DNA from: Salinivirgaceae bacterium
Lineage (GTDB): Bacteria > Bacteroidota > Bacteroidia > Bacteroidales > SZUA-534
Assembly: GCA_017551905.1 (NCBI GenBank)
Contig: JAFZKK010000088.1
Coordinates: 1-37,492 of the forward strand
Length of the DNA: 37,492 nt
Direction of reading: 5' to 3'
Part shown: piece by piece, positions 26,538 through 34,629 of the stretch
Layout: each line of letters opens with the position of its first letter
How positions within the stretch are numbered: the stretch's first letter is position 1
Notes under the pieces: generated by a model
What the model saw: the letters and a program-made list of their open reading frames with translations, nothing else
What the model was told of the DNA's origin: nothing
The model's database searches: none
Position numbers and translations under genes: made by a program

Positions 26538-28118
26538 TTACTCAAATTCCGAAGTAAAGTAGAATTCTAACCCCTTGAATTTTTCCTGCGACATTTGTAG
26601 CTCATAGGCCGACTCTGCAAGATAGACGTCGCGGCCCCACTTGTCTTTGGCCATTGCCTTGAACTTGCGGCGCTTGAAGTCTTCCCACTCAACCATATCC
26701 TTGGGTTTCACCCAACAAGCCTTGTACATACTGATGTTCTCGTAGCGGCATTTGGCGTTGTACTCGTGCAGAAGGCGGTACTCAATCACCTCGAATTGCA
26801 GCGCGCCCACCGTTCCAATCACCTTGCGGCCGTTCATTGTCATTGTAAATAGCTGTGCCACACCCTCGTCCATTAGTTGGTCGATGCCTTTGGCAAGTTG
26901 TTTGGCCTTCATTGGGTCGTCGTTTTCGATGTAGCGGAACAGCTCGGGCGAGAAACTCGGAAGTCCCTTAAAATGAATCTTTTCGCCTTCGGTCAGGGTG
27001 TCGCCGATTTTGAAGTTGCCCGTGTCGTGCAGACCGATGATGTCGCCGGGATAGGCTTCTTCAACAACCGATGTTTTTTGCGCCATAAACGCCGTCGGGC
27101 TGGCGAATTTCAGCTGGCGGTCGAGTTGGACGTGATAGTAGTTGGTATTGCGCAGGAACTTGCCCGAGCAAACCTTCACAAAGGCGATGCGGTCGCGGTG
27201 GTTCGGGTCCATATTGGCGTGGATTTTGAACACAAAACCCGTGAATTTTTCCTCGTCGGGCTTCACCTCGCGCTCAACAGTCTGCGATGGCTGCGGCGAC
27301 GGCGCAATGCGGATGAACGATTCCAAAAGTTCCTGAACGCCAAAGTTATACAATGCGCTACCGAAGAAAACTGGTGCTATTTTCGCCTCGCGGTAAAGGT
27401 TTTGGTCGAAGTCGGGATAGACGCCCTCAATCAGCTCAAGATTGTCGCGCAGAATCTGTGCGTTCTTGCCCATTTTGCGCTCAAATTCGGGGTCGTTCAA
27501 ATCCTTAAATTCCTGTGGTTCTTCGGCTTTGGTCTTGTCGTTACCCGAGAAATAGTACATTTTCTTGTCGAAGATGTTATAGACGCCTTGCAACCGCTGG
27601 CCCATTCCAACAGGCCAACTCAACGGGTGAACGTGTATTTGCAGTTGATTTTCAATCTCGTCGAGCAGGTCGAACGGGTCTTTGCCTTTGCGGTCGATTT
27701 TGTTGATAAAGACGATGACCGGCGTGTTGCGCATACGGCACACCTTCATTAGCTTTTCTGTCTGTGCCTCAACACCTTTGGCCGCGTCAATCACCACAAT
27801 CACACTATCGACAGCCGTCAGGGTGCGGAAAGTGTCCTCTGCGAAATCTTGGTGGCCAGGGGTGTCCAAAATGTTCACTTTCACACCGTTATATTCAAAA
27901 CCCATTACCGATGTTGCCACCGAAATGCCACGCTGCCGTTCGATTTCCATAAAGTCGGACGTGGCGGTTTTCTTGATTTTGTTCGATTTCACGGCACCGG
28001 CCACGTGAATGGCGCCGCCAAAGAGCAGCAGTTTCTCGGTCAGAGTGGTTTTTCCGGCGTCGGGGTGGCTGACGATTGCAAATGTGCGTCGGCGTAGAAT
28101 CTCGTCTTTAAAATCCAT
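26538..28118 (-). CDS. prfC: Peptide chain release factor 3
   Basis: RF3 is a translational GTPase that recycles RF1/RF2 from the ribosome after termination. The 526 residues match the family length. The G domain has the P-loop SHPDAGKTTLTEKLL at residues 17-31, switch region RQRGISVATS, DTPGHQDFAEDTF, and NKIDRKGKDPFDLLDEIE. The RF3-specific C-terminal domain follows (MQLFTM-like AQLFTMTMNGRKVIGTVGALQFEVIEYRLLHEY). The ATG at 28118 begins MDFKDEILRRRTFAIVSHPDAGKTT, typical of RF3. It lies 44 nt downstream of a small acidic-protein gene and probably shares its transcript. Confidence 0.97.
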   Translation of the reverse strand: MDFKDEILRRRTFAIVSHPDAGKTTLTEKLLLFGGAIHVAGAVKSNKIKKTATSDFMEIERQRGISVATSVMGFEYNGVKVNILDTPGHQDFAEDTFRTLTAVDSVIVVIDAAKGVEAQTEKLMKVCRMRNTPVIVFINKIDRKGKDPFDLLDEIENQLQIHVHPLSWPVGMGQRLQGVYNIFDKKMYYFSGNDKTKAEEPQEFKDLNDPEFERKMGKNAQILRDNLELIEGVYPDFDQNLYREAKIAPVFFGSALYNFGVQELLESFIRIAPSPQPSQTVEREVKPDEEKFTGFVFKIHANMDPNHRDRIAFVKVCSGKFLRNTNYYHVQLDRQLKFASPTAFMAQKTSVVEEAYPGDIIGLHDTGNFKIGDTLTEGEKIHFKGLPSFSPELFRYIENDDPMKAKQLAKGIDQLMDEGVAQLFTMTMNGRKVIGTVGALQFEVIEYRLLHEYNAKCRYENISMYKACWVKPKDMVEWEDFKRRKFKAMAKDKWGRDVYLAESAYELQMSQEKFKGLEFYFTSEFE

Positions 28119-28162
28119 TATCGTTTTGTTATATTCTTATTAATCAATATTATGCAACACGG

Positions 28163-28414
28163 TTATTCCTCGTCGTCATCAGTCAGACTGTCTTCGCAGT
28201 CGAGCTCGTCGTCGAGAAAATATTCGGCCTCGGCAATTAGTGTATCTATCTCTTCTTCAGACAGATTCGGCTTGTCAATCCAGTAGATTTGCTTGTCGTT
28301 CTCAAAATCGTCTTCGCTGCCCTCAAGAACAAAGCGCGGCGTTTCGTTGTGAACAATGTAGATGTAGCCCAATCGTTGCTGGCTGTTGGTTGCAAGTAGA
28401 AATTTCGGTAGCAT
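28163..28414 (-). CDS. Small acidic protein of unknown function
   Basis: The 83-residue protein has a basic, hydrophobic N-terminal half with beta-strand character (KFLLATNSQQRLGYIYIVHNETPRFVLEG). The acidic second half ends DDELDCEDSLTDDDEE. It has no signal peptide or membrane segment and I recognise no family. It is a plausible gene: it has a proper ATG, a coherent composition, and an exact -7 box (TATATTTG on the minus strand, 28434-28441) 19 nt upstream. It is followed by prfC in the same direction, so it may be the first gene of a two-gene operon. Confidence 0.7.
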   Translation of the reverse strand: MLPKFLLATNSQQRLGYIYIVHNETPRFVLEGSEDDFENDKQIYWIDKPNLSEEEIDTLIAEAEYFLDDELDCEDSLTDDDEE

Positions 28415-28433
28415 AGTTTCTTTTTTTAGGCCG

Positions 28434-28441
28434 CAAATATA
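28434..28441 (-). promoter_or_regulatory. -7 box for the small acidic protein and prfC
   Basis: CAAATATA on the plus strand reads TATATTTG on the minus strand, matching TAnnTTTG. It is 19 nt before the ATG at 28414. A CAA (TTG on the minus strand) is present at 28458-28460, but the 16-nt spacer is shorter than the usual 19-21. Confidence 0.45.
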
Positions 28442-28499
28442 GCCGTTTTATTGTTGTCAATTAAGATTTTGAACGCCGATGAAGCAATGCAATATTTTT

Positions 28500-28530
28500 T
28501 TTGCAAATGCCAACAGAAGGTTTACCTTTG
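28500..28530 (+). promoter_or_regulatory. Consensus Bacteroidota promoter of tRNA-Pro
   Basis: TTTG at 28500-28503, a 19-nt spacer and TACCTTTG at 28523-28530 match the Bacteroidota consensus at every defined base. The tRNA begins 16 nt past the -7 box. Confidence 0.85.
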
Positions 28531-28545
28531 CACCGCTTTTCAGCA

Positions 28546-28620
28546 CGGGGTATAGCACAGTCCGGTTAGTGTGCCTGCTTTGGGAGCAGGAGGTCGCAGG
28601 TTCGAATCCTGCTACCCCGA
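28546..28620 (+). tRNA. tRNA-Pro (anticodon UGG)
   Basis: A full cloverleaf can be drawn. The acceptor stem is CGGGGTA (28546-28552) with TACCCCG (28613-28619) and discriminator A. The D stem is GCAC/GTGT. The anticodon stem CCTGC/GCAGG closes loop TTTGGGA with anticodon TGG. The T stem GCAGG/CCTGC closes loop TTCGAAT. The CCA end is not encoded, as is common in this phylum. Confidence 0.97.
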
Positions 28621-28625
28621 CAACA

Positions 28626-28657
28626 CAAGCCTGTCATTCGTTGACGGGCTTTTTTTA
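28626..28657 (+). terminator. Intrinsic terminator after tRNA-Pro
   Basis: AAGCC-T-GTCA pairs with TGAC-G-GGCTT around a TTCGT loop, with a T-G opposition in mid-stem, and is followed by seven T. It ends the tRNA transcript before the small secreted-protein gene. Confidence 0.85.
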
Positions 28658-28717
28658 TTGTGGCCGCAATCCATTTTTTGTATATTTGTTCGATGTGTAA
28701 TCATTAAAATAATGAGT

Positions 28718-29113
28718 ATGAAAAAGATTATTTGTGCGCTATTCGTCTTAATGATAGCAACGTATAGTACTGATGCACAAACCATTGCCGCGCCCGAAGG
28801 CAAATACGAAGTGTATTGCGATATGGTTAGTTATAATCAATGGAGGGAAGTTGGCGCAAAAGTCGACATGGGAAGTTCGCCGTCGATATATACTGATTAC
28901 GAGTATATTTATGAAGATGGTAAAAAAAAGATGTTTACTTCGATGATGGGTGCCCTTGACTATATGGCAAAGCGGGGCTGGCATCTGCATACTATTTATG
29001 TTATGCAGGAAACAGTTTTTAATAAGGTTGAGAATGTTACGCATTATCTGTTGGTGAAATTTGTAACCGACGACAGCCAAAAACGTGAAGGTTTGGAACT
29101 CAAAGTTGAATAA
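28718..29113 (+). CDS. Small secreted protein of unknown function
   Basis: The 131-residue product has a signal peptide (MKKIICALFVLMIATYSTDAQ). A roughly 110-residue mature domain follows, with repeated Tyr/Met/Trp residues (YEVYCDMVSYNQWREVGAKVDMG; MMGALDYMAKRGWHLHTIYVMQE). The phrase GALDYMAKRGW resembles a short domain in small Bacteroides proteins whose role I do not know. Another ATG lies 6 nt upstream (28712). An in-frame start at 28571 lies inside the tRNA and is rejected. The base composition is more AT-rich than that of the neighbours. Confidence 0.7.
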   Translation: MKKIICALFVLMIATYSTDAQTIAAPEGKYEVYCDMVSYNQWREVGAKVDMGSSPSIYTDYEYIYEDGKKKMFTSMMGALDYMAKRGWHLHTIYVMQETVFNKVENVTHYLLVKFVTDDSQKREGLELKVE

Positions 29114-29267
29114 CGATTTATAAAATATTCACAAAAAGATATAAAATACTGATTATAAGCCAAAACACATCATCCGCAACTATTTTTTATTATAGGTATT
29201 ACCGTCCAAAAACCTCCTTTGGTACGTTTTTTGCTTTTCTAATGGCACACTATTAAAACAAATACCT

Positions 29268-30932
29268 ATGGTTGTACAAGGCAATTTGGTCAAGGCTTTC
29301 GAGTCGACCTTCAAGAAACACTGGGATTTACCAGCCCTGTCGATTTACAAGGGCGAAACCCTTACCTACGGCGATATGGCCGTGCTGGTTGAGAAAATCC
29401 ACATTATGTTCGGACAGTGCGGCGTGAAGCCGGGCGACAAAATCGCACTTATCGGCAAGAGCCATCCACATTGGGCGGTATCGTACATTGCAACCATAAC
29501 CTACGGTTGCACCATTGTGCCAATCCTTGTCGATTTCCACCCCAATGACGTGCAAAACCTTATAACACACTCTGATGCGGTGATGCTCTTCTGTGGTGAC
29601 ATGGTTCTGCCATCACTCTCAGCCGAAAAAATGCCGCTTCTGCGCGCCATTATCAATATGACAAACTTCACCGTCGCCTTCGAGCGCGACGAGTACAATG
29701 TGAAAGCCGTGATGGACAACATCGACGAGCTGTTCGCGAAAAAATATCCTAACGGCTTCACTGCCAACGATGTAAATTACGAGGCTGTTGACGGCGAGGC
29801 TCTTGCCGTAATCAGCTACACATCGGGCACTACGGGCTTCTCGAAAGGCGTTATGCTGCCGCACCGCAGCCTGATGGCCAACATCGAGTATGCCATCCGC
29901 AATATGCAACTCGACGCTGGCGACCGTATGTTGAGCATTCTGCCGCTGGCACACGCCTACGGATGCGCTTTTGAGCTGCTGTGGCCACTCTGCGTGGGCA
30001 CACACATCACCTTCCTTGGCCGCACAGCCGGTCCGTCGGTGCTGCTCGAGGCCTTCAAGGTTGTAAAACCGCACCTTTTGCTGCTGGTTCCGCTGCTCAT
30101 CGAGAAGATTTACAAGAAACAGGTTCTTCCGAAAATCAGCTCTACGGGCATGAAGATTGCCATGCATATTCCTTTGCTGAATCAAGTTATTTTCAAGAAG
30201 ATACGCGAATCATTGGCAGCTGCTTTCGGTGACTGCTTCCGCGAGGTTGTGATTGGCGGTGCCGCTCTCAATCCTGAAGTTGAGGCGTTCCTGCACAAAA
30301 TCAAATTCCACTACTCAGTTGGCTACGGCATGACCGAGTGCGGTCCGCTGGTTAGCTACGCAGGCTGGCGCAGCGCCCGTATGGGTTCATGCGGCAAGCT
30401 GGTCGACGCACTTGAGATGACTATCGACTCACCGGACCCGGAGAAACAGGCCGGCGAGATTATGGTTCGCGGCGAAGGCGCAATGCTCGGCTACTACAAG
30501 AATCCGGCCGCTACCGAAAAGACCATCGACAAAGAGGGCTGGCTGCACACCGGCGACCTTGGCGTGCTCGACAAAGACGGCTTCATCCACCTGAAAGGCC
30601 GCAGCAAGAGCATGATTCTTGGCCCGTCGGGTGAAAACATCTATCCTGAGGAGATTGAGGCCAAGCTGAACGCACTGCCGTACGTTCAAGAACAATTGGT
30701 GATTTCGGAAGAGAACAAACTGGTGGCTTTGGTTTATCCCGATGTCGATTTGATGAAGAACAAAGGCTTGCAAATGGCCGATTTGGAGGAGATTATGGAG
30801 AACAACCGCCGCGAGTTGAACGACAATCTGCCTAAATTCATGCAGGTGTCGCGCATCCAACTGCAAACCAAAGAGTTCGAAAAAACACCGAAACAGAGCA
30901 TCAAACGCTTCTTGTACGAGAATCAGAATTAA
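29268..30932 (+). CDS. AMP-forming acyl-CoA synthetase (long-chain fatty acid-CoA ligase type)
   Basis: This 554-residue ANL-superfamily enzyme activates a carboxylic acid, probably a fatty acid, to its CoA thioester through an acyl-adenylate. The motifs are all present: P-loop ISYTSGTTGFSKGVMLPH near residue 182, YGMTECGPLVS near 350, WLHTGDLGVLDKDGF near 425, and the hinge KGRSKSMILGPSGENIYPEEIE near 445. The catalytic C-terminal Lys is in KTPKQSIKRFLY at the very end. It is cytoplasmic, with no signal peptide. It is monocistronic, bounded by a 154-nt spacer upstream and a terminator at 30961. The chain-length preference cannot be read from sequence, so I give no symbol. Confidence 0.9.
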   Translation: MVVQGNLVKAFESTFKKHWDLPALSIYKGETLTYGDMAVLVEKIHIMFGQCGVKPGDKIALIGKSHPHWAVSYIATITYGCTIVPILVDFHPNDVQNLITHSDAVMLFCGDMVLPSLSAEKMPLLRAIINMTNFTVAFERDEYNVKAVMDNIDELFAKKYPNGFTANDVNYEAVDGEALAVISYTSGTTGFSKGVMLPHRSLMANIEYAIRNMQLDAGDRMLSILPLAHAYGCAFELLWPLCVGTHITFLGRTAGPSVLLEAFKVVKPHLLLLVPLLIEKIYKKQVLPKISSTGMKIAMHIPLLNQVIFKKIRESLAAAFGDCFREVVIGGAALNPEVEAFLHKIKFHYSVGYGMTECGPLVSYAGWRSARMGSCGKLVDALEMTIDSPDPEKQAGEIMVRGEGAMLGYYKNPAATEKTIDKEGWLHTGDLGVLDKDGFIHLKGRSKSMILGPSGENIYPEEIEAKLNALPYVQEQLVISEENKLVALVYPDVDLMKNKGLQMADLEEIMENNRRELNDNLPKFMQVSRIQLQTKEFEKTPKQSIKRFLYENQN

Positions 30933-30960
30933 TTTTTCATAGTTAATAATTTTAGTTGGG

Positions 30961-30994
30961 AAGTGCAGCCGGGTTTCTGGCTGCACTTTTTTTG
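30961..30994 (+). terminator. Intrinsic terminator after the acyl-CoA synthetase
   Basis: A perfect 10-bp stem (AAGTGCAGCC with GGCTGCACTT) and a GGGTTTCT loop are followed by a T tract. It isolates the following B12 locus from the synthetase gene. Confidence 0.95.
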
Positions 30995-31083
30995 TTTGAA
31001 ATAAAAATACCCTTACCTTTTCTAAGACCTAATCCTATTCAATTAATCTATCCTTCAATTATTCATTAAATCAATCATTGATT

Positions 31084-31091
31084 TATCTTTG
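31084..31091 (+). promoter_or_regulatory. -7 box of the B12 uptake operon
   Basis: TATCTTTG matches TAnnTTTG exactly, just upstream of the riboswitch. The expected -33 position reads TTC rather than TTG. Transcription would start near 31098. Confidence 0.55.
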
Positions 31092-31104
31092 CCCCGTTTT
31101 GTTG

Positions 31105-31265
31105 CCGCTTGCGATTCCGCACCCGGCATTAAAAGGGAATCCGGTGCAAGTCCGGAGCTGTCCCGCAGCTGTGAATCTCGCTGACGGACGGTCCACAACC
31201 CAATGCCACTGTCGGTTTGCCGACGGGAAGGCGGGCCGCCCAGAGATGAGCCAGAAGACCTGCAA
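31105..31265 (+). promoter_or_regulatory. Cobalamin (AdoCbl-type) riboswitch
   Basis: The conserved core of the B12 riboswitch is present in order. AAAAGGGAAT is at 31131-31140, followed by CCGGTGCAAGTCCGG and the loop segment GCTGTCCCGCAGCTGTGA. Next come TGCCACTGTC (31204-31213), CGGGAAGGC (31224-31232), and the B12 box GAGCCAGAAGACCTGC at 31248-31263. The spacer from there to the btuB start is 53 nt and can pair back to the aptamer (CCGTCGGC 31297-31304 with GCCGACGG 31219-31226; GCAGGT 31303-31308 with ACCTGC 31258-31263). It should turn off btuB expression when cobalamin is plentiful. Confidence 0.95.
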
Positions 31266-31316
31266 AACGTTTCGCCGAAAGGCCTCGAGGAAGGAACCGT
31301 CGGCAGGTGTATTTAA

Positions 31317-33275
31317 ATGTGTATGAGGCTTTTAACTGTAAGTATCGCAGTTGTGGCGATTGCTTTGCTGTGGGCTGTGCCGTTGTTGGCGCAGAGCGAC
31401 AGCACTATTCACCGCGATGTTGAGGCTGTGGATGTCGAGGCGCAGATGCAGCGGCGTGCGGCAATGCCCGTGCAGACGATGTCGGCTGTTGAGATTCAGC
31501 AACTTGGCGTGCAGAACGTGGCCGATGCGGTGCGGCGATTCAGCGGCACCAATGTGAAGGACTACGGCGGCATTGGTGGGCTGAAAACGGTGTCGGTGCG
31601 CAGTTTGGGCGCGGCTCACACGGCTGTCAGCTACGACGGCGTGGTGGTGAGCGACTGTCAGGCTGGCCCTATCGACATTGGGCGGTTCGATATTGGCAGC
31701 GTCGAGAGCATTGAATTGGCCATTGGGCAAAGCGGCGGACTGCTGCAACCTGCCAGCGCGTTTGCGCAAGCGGCAACGCTCTCAATATCAACACGAAAAC
31801 CAACTTTCAGCCAACGTTCGACGGAAGTTGATGGGCACATTAAAGGCGGCTCGTTCGGGTACCTCGACGCTCGCATTTCGACTGCAAATAAAATATTGAA
31901 AAACACAGCGTTGTCGGCCTCGGCAACCTTCACCCGCGCCGACGGCGATTATCCATACACTTTCCAAAACGTACGGCAGCAATACAGCGGACGGCGCAAC
32001 AACAGCGATGTGCGGATTGCGCACGCTGAAATAAATCTTGTTTCCGCCGACAGTAACCGCCTAAAAAACAGCCTGAAAGCATACGGTTTCTATTCGGAGC
32101 GCGGACTGCCTGGCGCGGTCATTTTGTATAACAACCAAGCCAACGAGCGGCTATGGGACAAGAATTTCTTTGTGCAGGATGATGCCCGTTTGCGCCTGAC
32201 GAGCAATGTAATGGTCAGATTACAAGCAAAATACAACTACTCGTGGAACCGCTACGAGGATGTTGATGTGAAGTATCTGAACGGCCATCGAATCGATTTG
32301 AACACGCAGCACGAGGGCTACGCTTCGGTTGCGGGCTTGTGGAGCGGACGGCTGCTGTCGGTTTCGTTGGCGGCCGATGTGGCATACAACACGCTGAAAA
32401 GCAATATGATGAACAATCCGCAACCGCGCCGATTGACATTGCTTTCGGCAGCCAACGTTCGGCTCACGCTGCACCGCTTTGAGGCCACGGCTACGCTTGT
32501 CGCCACCAGCACCACGGAAAAAGTTGACCAAGGCGGACATTTGTCTGACGTTGAACGACTTGCGCCCGCCGTGAGTGCACGTTGGTGCGCCCGGCACGTA
32601 GCCGCCCGTGCAATGCTGAAAAAGACCTTCCGCGTGCCAACCTTCAACGAATTGTATTACACCACTTTAGGCACAACGGGGTTGAAACCCGAAGACGCCT
32701 ACGAGGCCAACATCGGCGTAGATTTTGATGTTAAAGGCTTCGATTTTACTGTCGATTTGTTCGCCAATAGCATTGAAAATAAGATAGTTGCCATTCCAAC
32801 ACTCTATGTTTGGCGGATGTCGAACTGCGGCAAGGTGAACATTTGGGGCGCCGATGTGGCTGCCAGCAAGGGTTTCAGCCTTGCCGACGTTGAGTTGAAA
32901 CTGACGGGCAGCTACTCGTACCAACGTGCCATTGACGTAACCGACAAAGAATCAAAGCTTTATCGGTCGCAAATTCCGTACACGCCAGTTCATTCGGGCA
33001 AATTCGCAGCCGTGGTGCAGTGGCGAAAATATTCATTATCAGCAACTTCGATATTCTCGGGCAAACGCTACTATCTGCGGCAGAATATCAGCGACAACGA
33101 GATTGAGCCGTACGCCGAATTTTCGGCCACCCTGTCGCGCCGTTTCGCCCTCGGCCAAAGCACCCTGACGGCCAGTCTTTCGTGCCTGAATATTGCTGAT
33201 TGTCAATATTCTATAGTCAAATATTACCCGATGCCGGGCCGCCAATTTCAATTGCAGTTAAGTTTTATTCTATAA
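31317..33275 (+). CDS. btuB: TonB-dependent vitamin B12 receptor BtuB
   Basis: BtuB imports cobalamin across the outer membrane using TonB energy. The 652-residue product has a signal peptide (MRLLTVSIAVVAIALLWAVPLLAQ). The plug domain spans about residues 45-155 (MSAVEIQQLGVQNVADAVRRFSGTNVKDYGGIGGLKTVSVRSLGAAHTAVSYDGV). A 22-strand-type barrel follows, with the lock segment ARAMLKKTFRVPTFNELYYTTLGTTGLKPEDAYEANIG, ending FQLQLSFIL. It lacks the N-terminal carboxypeptidase-like domain of SusC proteins. The riboswitch upstream and the btuGFC genes downstream support B12 as ligand. Two ATGs, at 31317 and 31323, are both possible. Confidence 0.93.
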   Translation: MCMRLLTVSIAVVAIALLWAVPLLAQSDSTIHRDVEAVDVEAQMQRRAAMPVQTMSAVEIQQLGVQNVADAVRRFSGTNVKDYGGIGGLKTVSVRSLGAAHTAVSYDGVVVSDCQAGPIDIGRFDIGSVESIELAIGQSGGLLQPASAFAQAATLSISTRKPTFSQRSTEVDGHIKGGSFGYLDARISTANKILKNTALSASATFTRADGDYPYTFQNVRQQYSGRRNNSDVRIAHAEINLVSADSNRLKNSLKAYGFYSERGLPGAVILYNNQANERLWDKNFFVQDDARLRLTSNVMVRLQAKYNYSWNRYEDVDVKYLNGHRIDLNTQHEGYASVAGLWSGRLLSVSLAADVAYNTLKSNMMNNPQPRRLTLLSAANVRLTLHRFEATATLVATSTTEKVDQGGHLSDVERLAPAVSARWCARHVAARAMLKKTFRVPTFNELYYTTLGTTGLKPEDAYEANIGVDFDVKGFDFTVDLFANSIENKIVAIPTLYVWRMSNCGKVNIWGADVAASKGFSLADVELKLTGSYSYQRAIDVTDKESKLYRSQIPYTPVHSGKFAAVVQWRKYSLSATSIFSGKRYYLRQNISDNEIEPYAEFSATLSRRFALGQSTLTASLSCLNIADCQYSIVKYYPMPGRQFQLQLSFIL

Positions 33276-33295
33276 ACCTTTAAATTTTATTTAAA

Positions 33296-34516
33296 ATGAA
33301 AAAACAGTTTGTTAAAATTTTGAGTTTGTGCGTATTAGGCGCAATAACAATCTTTGTATCGTGCAACAAAGACGATGACGAAATTGTTCCTGATAACAAT
33401 GGAACAAATGTGGTTAATACTGATAGTATTGCAAGGGCGGACAGCATTGCAAGGGCAGATAGTATTGCAAGAATTGATAGCATTGCTAAAGCGGACAGCA
33501 TTGCAAGAGCTGATAGCATTGCTAAAATTGTTGCACAACCGATAAGAAAAGTCTTCATTCTGAACGAAGGTTCGTGGGGCGGCAACAACTCGACGCTCGA
33601 CATGTACTATCCCGACAGCGTAACTCTTTGTAAGAAAAAGATTTTCGCTGCCGCGAACGGATATGGTTTGGGCGATACTGGCCAGGATTTGCTCGCTTAC
33701 GGCAATCGTATTTATGTGAGCGTTTGGGGCTCGAACTACCTTGCAAAACTCGATGTCAACGGCAAAATTGTTGAGAAGCACGAGTTTACAGCCGATGAGG
33801 GACAACCGCGCTATCTTGCAGCCAAAGACGGATTTATCTATGTCTCGACATACGCCGACGCAGTTCTTAAATTCGACACCACCTCGCTTGCCGCCTCAAT
33901 CGGCAAGGTTTCCGTTGGTAGCAATCCAGAAGGCATTGCCGTTGCTGGTAACAATCTGATTGTCTGCAACTCAACAAAAGACTACGTGAACGACAACCGC
34001 ATTTCGGTAATCGATTTGGCAACTTTCACTCTTAAGAAAAATCTCGAAACCGAATTCAGCAATTTCCAAAGCGCCGTAGCCGTTGGCGACAGCGTTTATG
34101 TCACTTATTACACGCCAGCTTACGCAGTTGAAATGCTTAATGTTGACGTTGCTGCAGGTACTGTAAAACGCTCTGGTGCAGCCACAAAGATGGCCGTTTA
34201 CAACGATAAGTTGTATTGCGCGAATTCAGCAACGGTTTATGATGCCGATTGGAATGCGACAACTAACACCAATTTCTTTGTCCGCGATGTCAAGGCTGGA
34301 ACCGATACCGAAATTTTGGATTTGACCTCGACACCCGAACTGAAAACTGCCACTGTCTATTTGTTTGAAATTGACCCCGATAACGGTGATATTTATGTCG
34401 GTACAACCGATTATGTCACCAATGGTGTTATCTATCGGTTTGGTCAGGACGGAAAATTAATCACGAAATTCGAGACAAGCGGTGTCAGCCCGAACACTGC
34501 CGCTTTCGTTAAATAG
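33296..34516 (+). CDS. btuG: Surface B12-binding lipoprotein BtuG-like (beta-propeller, DUF5074/YncE type)
   Basis: BtuG is a surface-exposed lipoprotein of Bacteroides that binds B12 very tightly and passes it to BtuB. This 406-residue protein has a lipoprotein signal with Cys23 (ITIFVSC), followed by NKDDDE, an acidic surface-export-like sequence. A six-copy DSIA(R/K)(A/I) hexapeptide linker occupies residues 43-78. A seven-bladed beta-propeller follows (KVFILNEGSWGGNNSTLDMYYPDS; YGNRIYVSVWGSNYLAKLDVNGKI; GSNPEGIAVAGNNLIVCNS; ENDPDNGDIYVGTTDY-like IDPDNGDIYVGTTDY). It starts 20 nt after btuB, so the pair is co-transcribed and co-regulated by the riboswitch. Identification rests on fold plus context. 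Confidence 0.88.
   Translation: MKKQFVKILSLCVLGAITIFVSCNKDDDEIVPDNNGTNVVNTDSIARADSIARADSIARIDSIAKADSIARADSIAKIVAQPIRKVFILNEGSWGGNNSTLDMYYPDSVTLCKKKIFAAANGYGLGDTGQDLLAYGNRIYVSVWGSNYLAKLDVNGKIVEKHEFTADEGQPRYLAAKDGFIYVSTYADAVLKFDTTSLAASIGKVSVGSNPEGIAVAGNNLIVCNSTKDYVNDNRISVIDLATFTLKKNLETEFSNFQSAVAVGDSVYVTYYTPAYAVEMLNVDVAAGTVKRSGAATKMAVYNDKLYCANSATVYDADWNATTNTNFFVRDVKAGTDTEILDLTSTPELKTATVYLFEIDPDNGDIYVGTTDYVTNGVIYRFGQDGKLITKFETSGVSPNTAAFVK
33422..33529 (+). repeat. Six 18-nt tandem repeats in btuG
   Basis: Six in-frame 18-nt units, each beginning GA(T/C)AG(T/C)ATTGC, encode DSIARA, DSIARA, DSIARI, DSIAKA, DSIARA and DSIAKI. They lie between the lipid anchor and the propeller. Third-position differences between units show some divergence, so the array is not newly made. 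Confidence 0.9.
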
Positions 34517-34527
34517 TTGCTTTACAG

Positions 34528-34560
34528 AAAAGTGGGTGCGATTTTGCACTCACTTTTTCT
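34528..34560 (+). terminator. Intrinsic terminator between btuG and btuF
   Basis: A 12-bp stem with one G-T pair (34528-34539 with 34546-34557) and a 6-nt loop runs straight into TTTTTCTATTTTT. It begins 11 nt past the btuG stop. It should reduce or stop transcription into btuF. Confidence 0.9.
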
Positions 34561-34629
34561 ATTTTTGAGATGACCTTGTAGGCAGAAATTTTCTTGCAAT
34601 TTCTCGCGAAGCGACAAAAACACAAAATA

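Noticed and set aside
28571..28717. Extended N-terminus of the small secreted protein starting inside tRNA-Pro
   Set aside because: It would run through the tRNA and its terminator; the signal peptide starts at 28718 or 28712.
31078..31326. Plus-strand open frame of 82 codons covering the riboswitch
   Set aside because: The sequence is explained by conserved RNA elements of the cobalamin riboswitch; the peptide has no protein-like features.
33422..33529. Possible CRISPR array
   Set aside because: The units are 18 nt, directly adjacent with no spacers and in frame within btuG.
33280..33603. Minus-strand frame encoding Leu/Ala/Met repeats
   Set aside because: It is the reverse reading of the btuG 18-nt repeats; the plus-strand lipoprotein explains the array.
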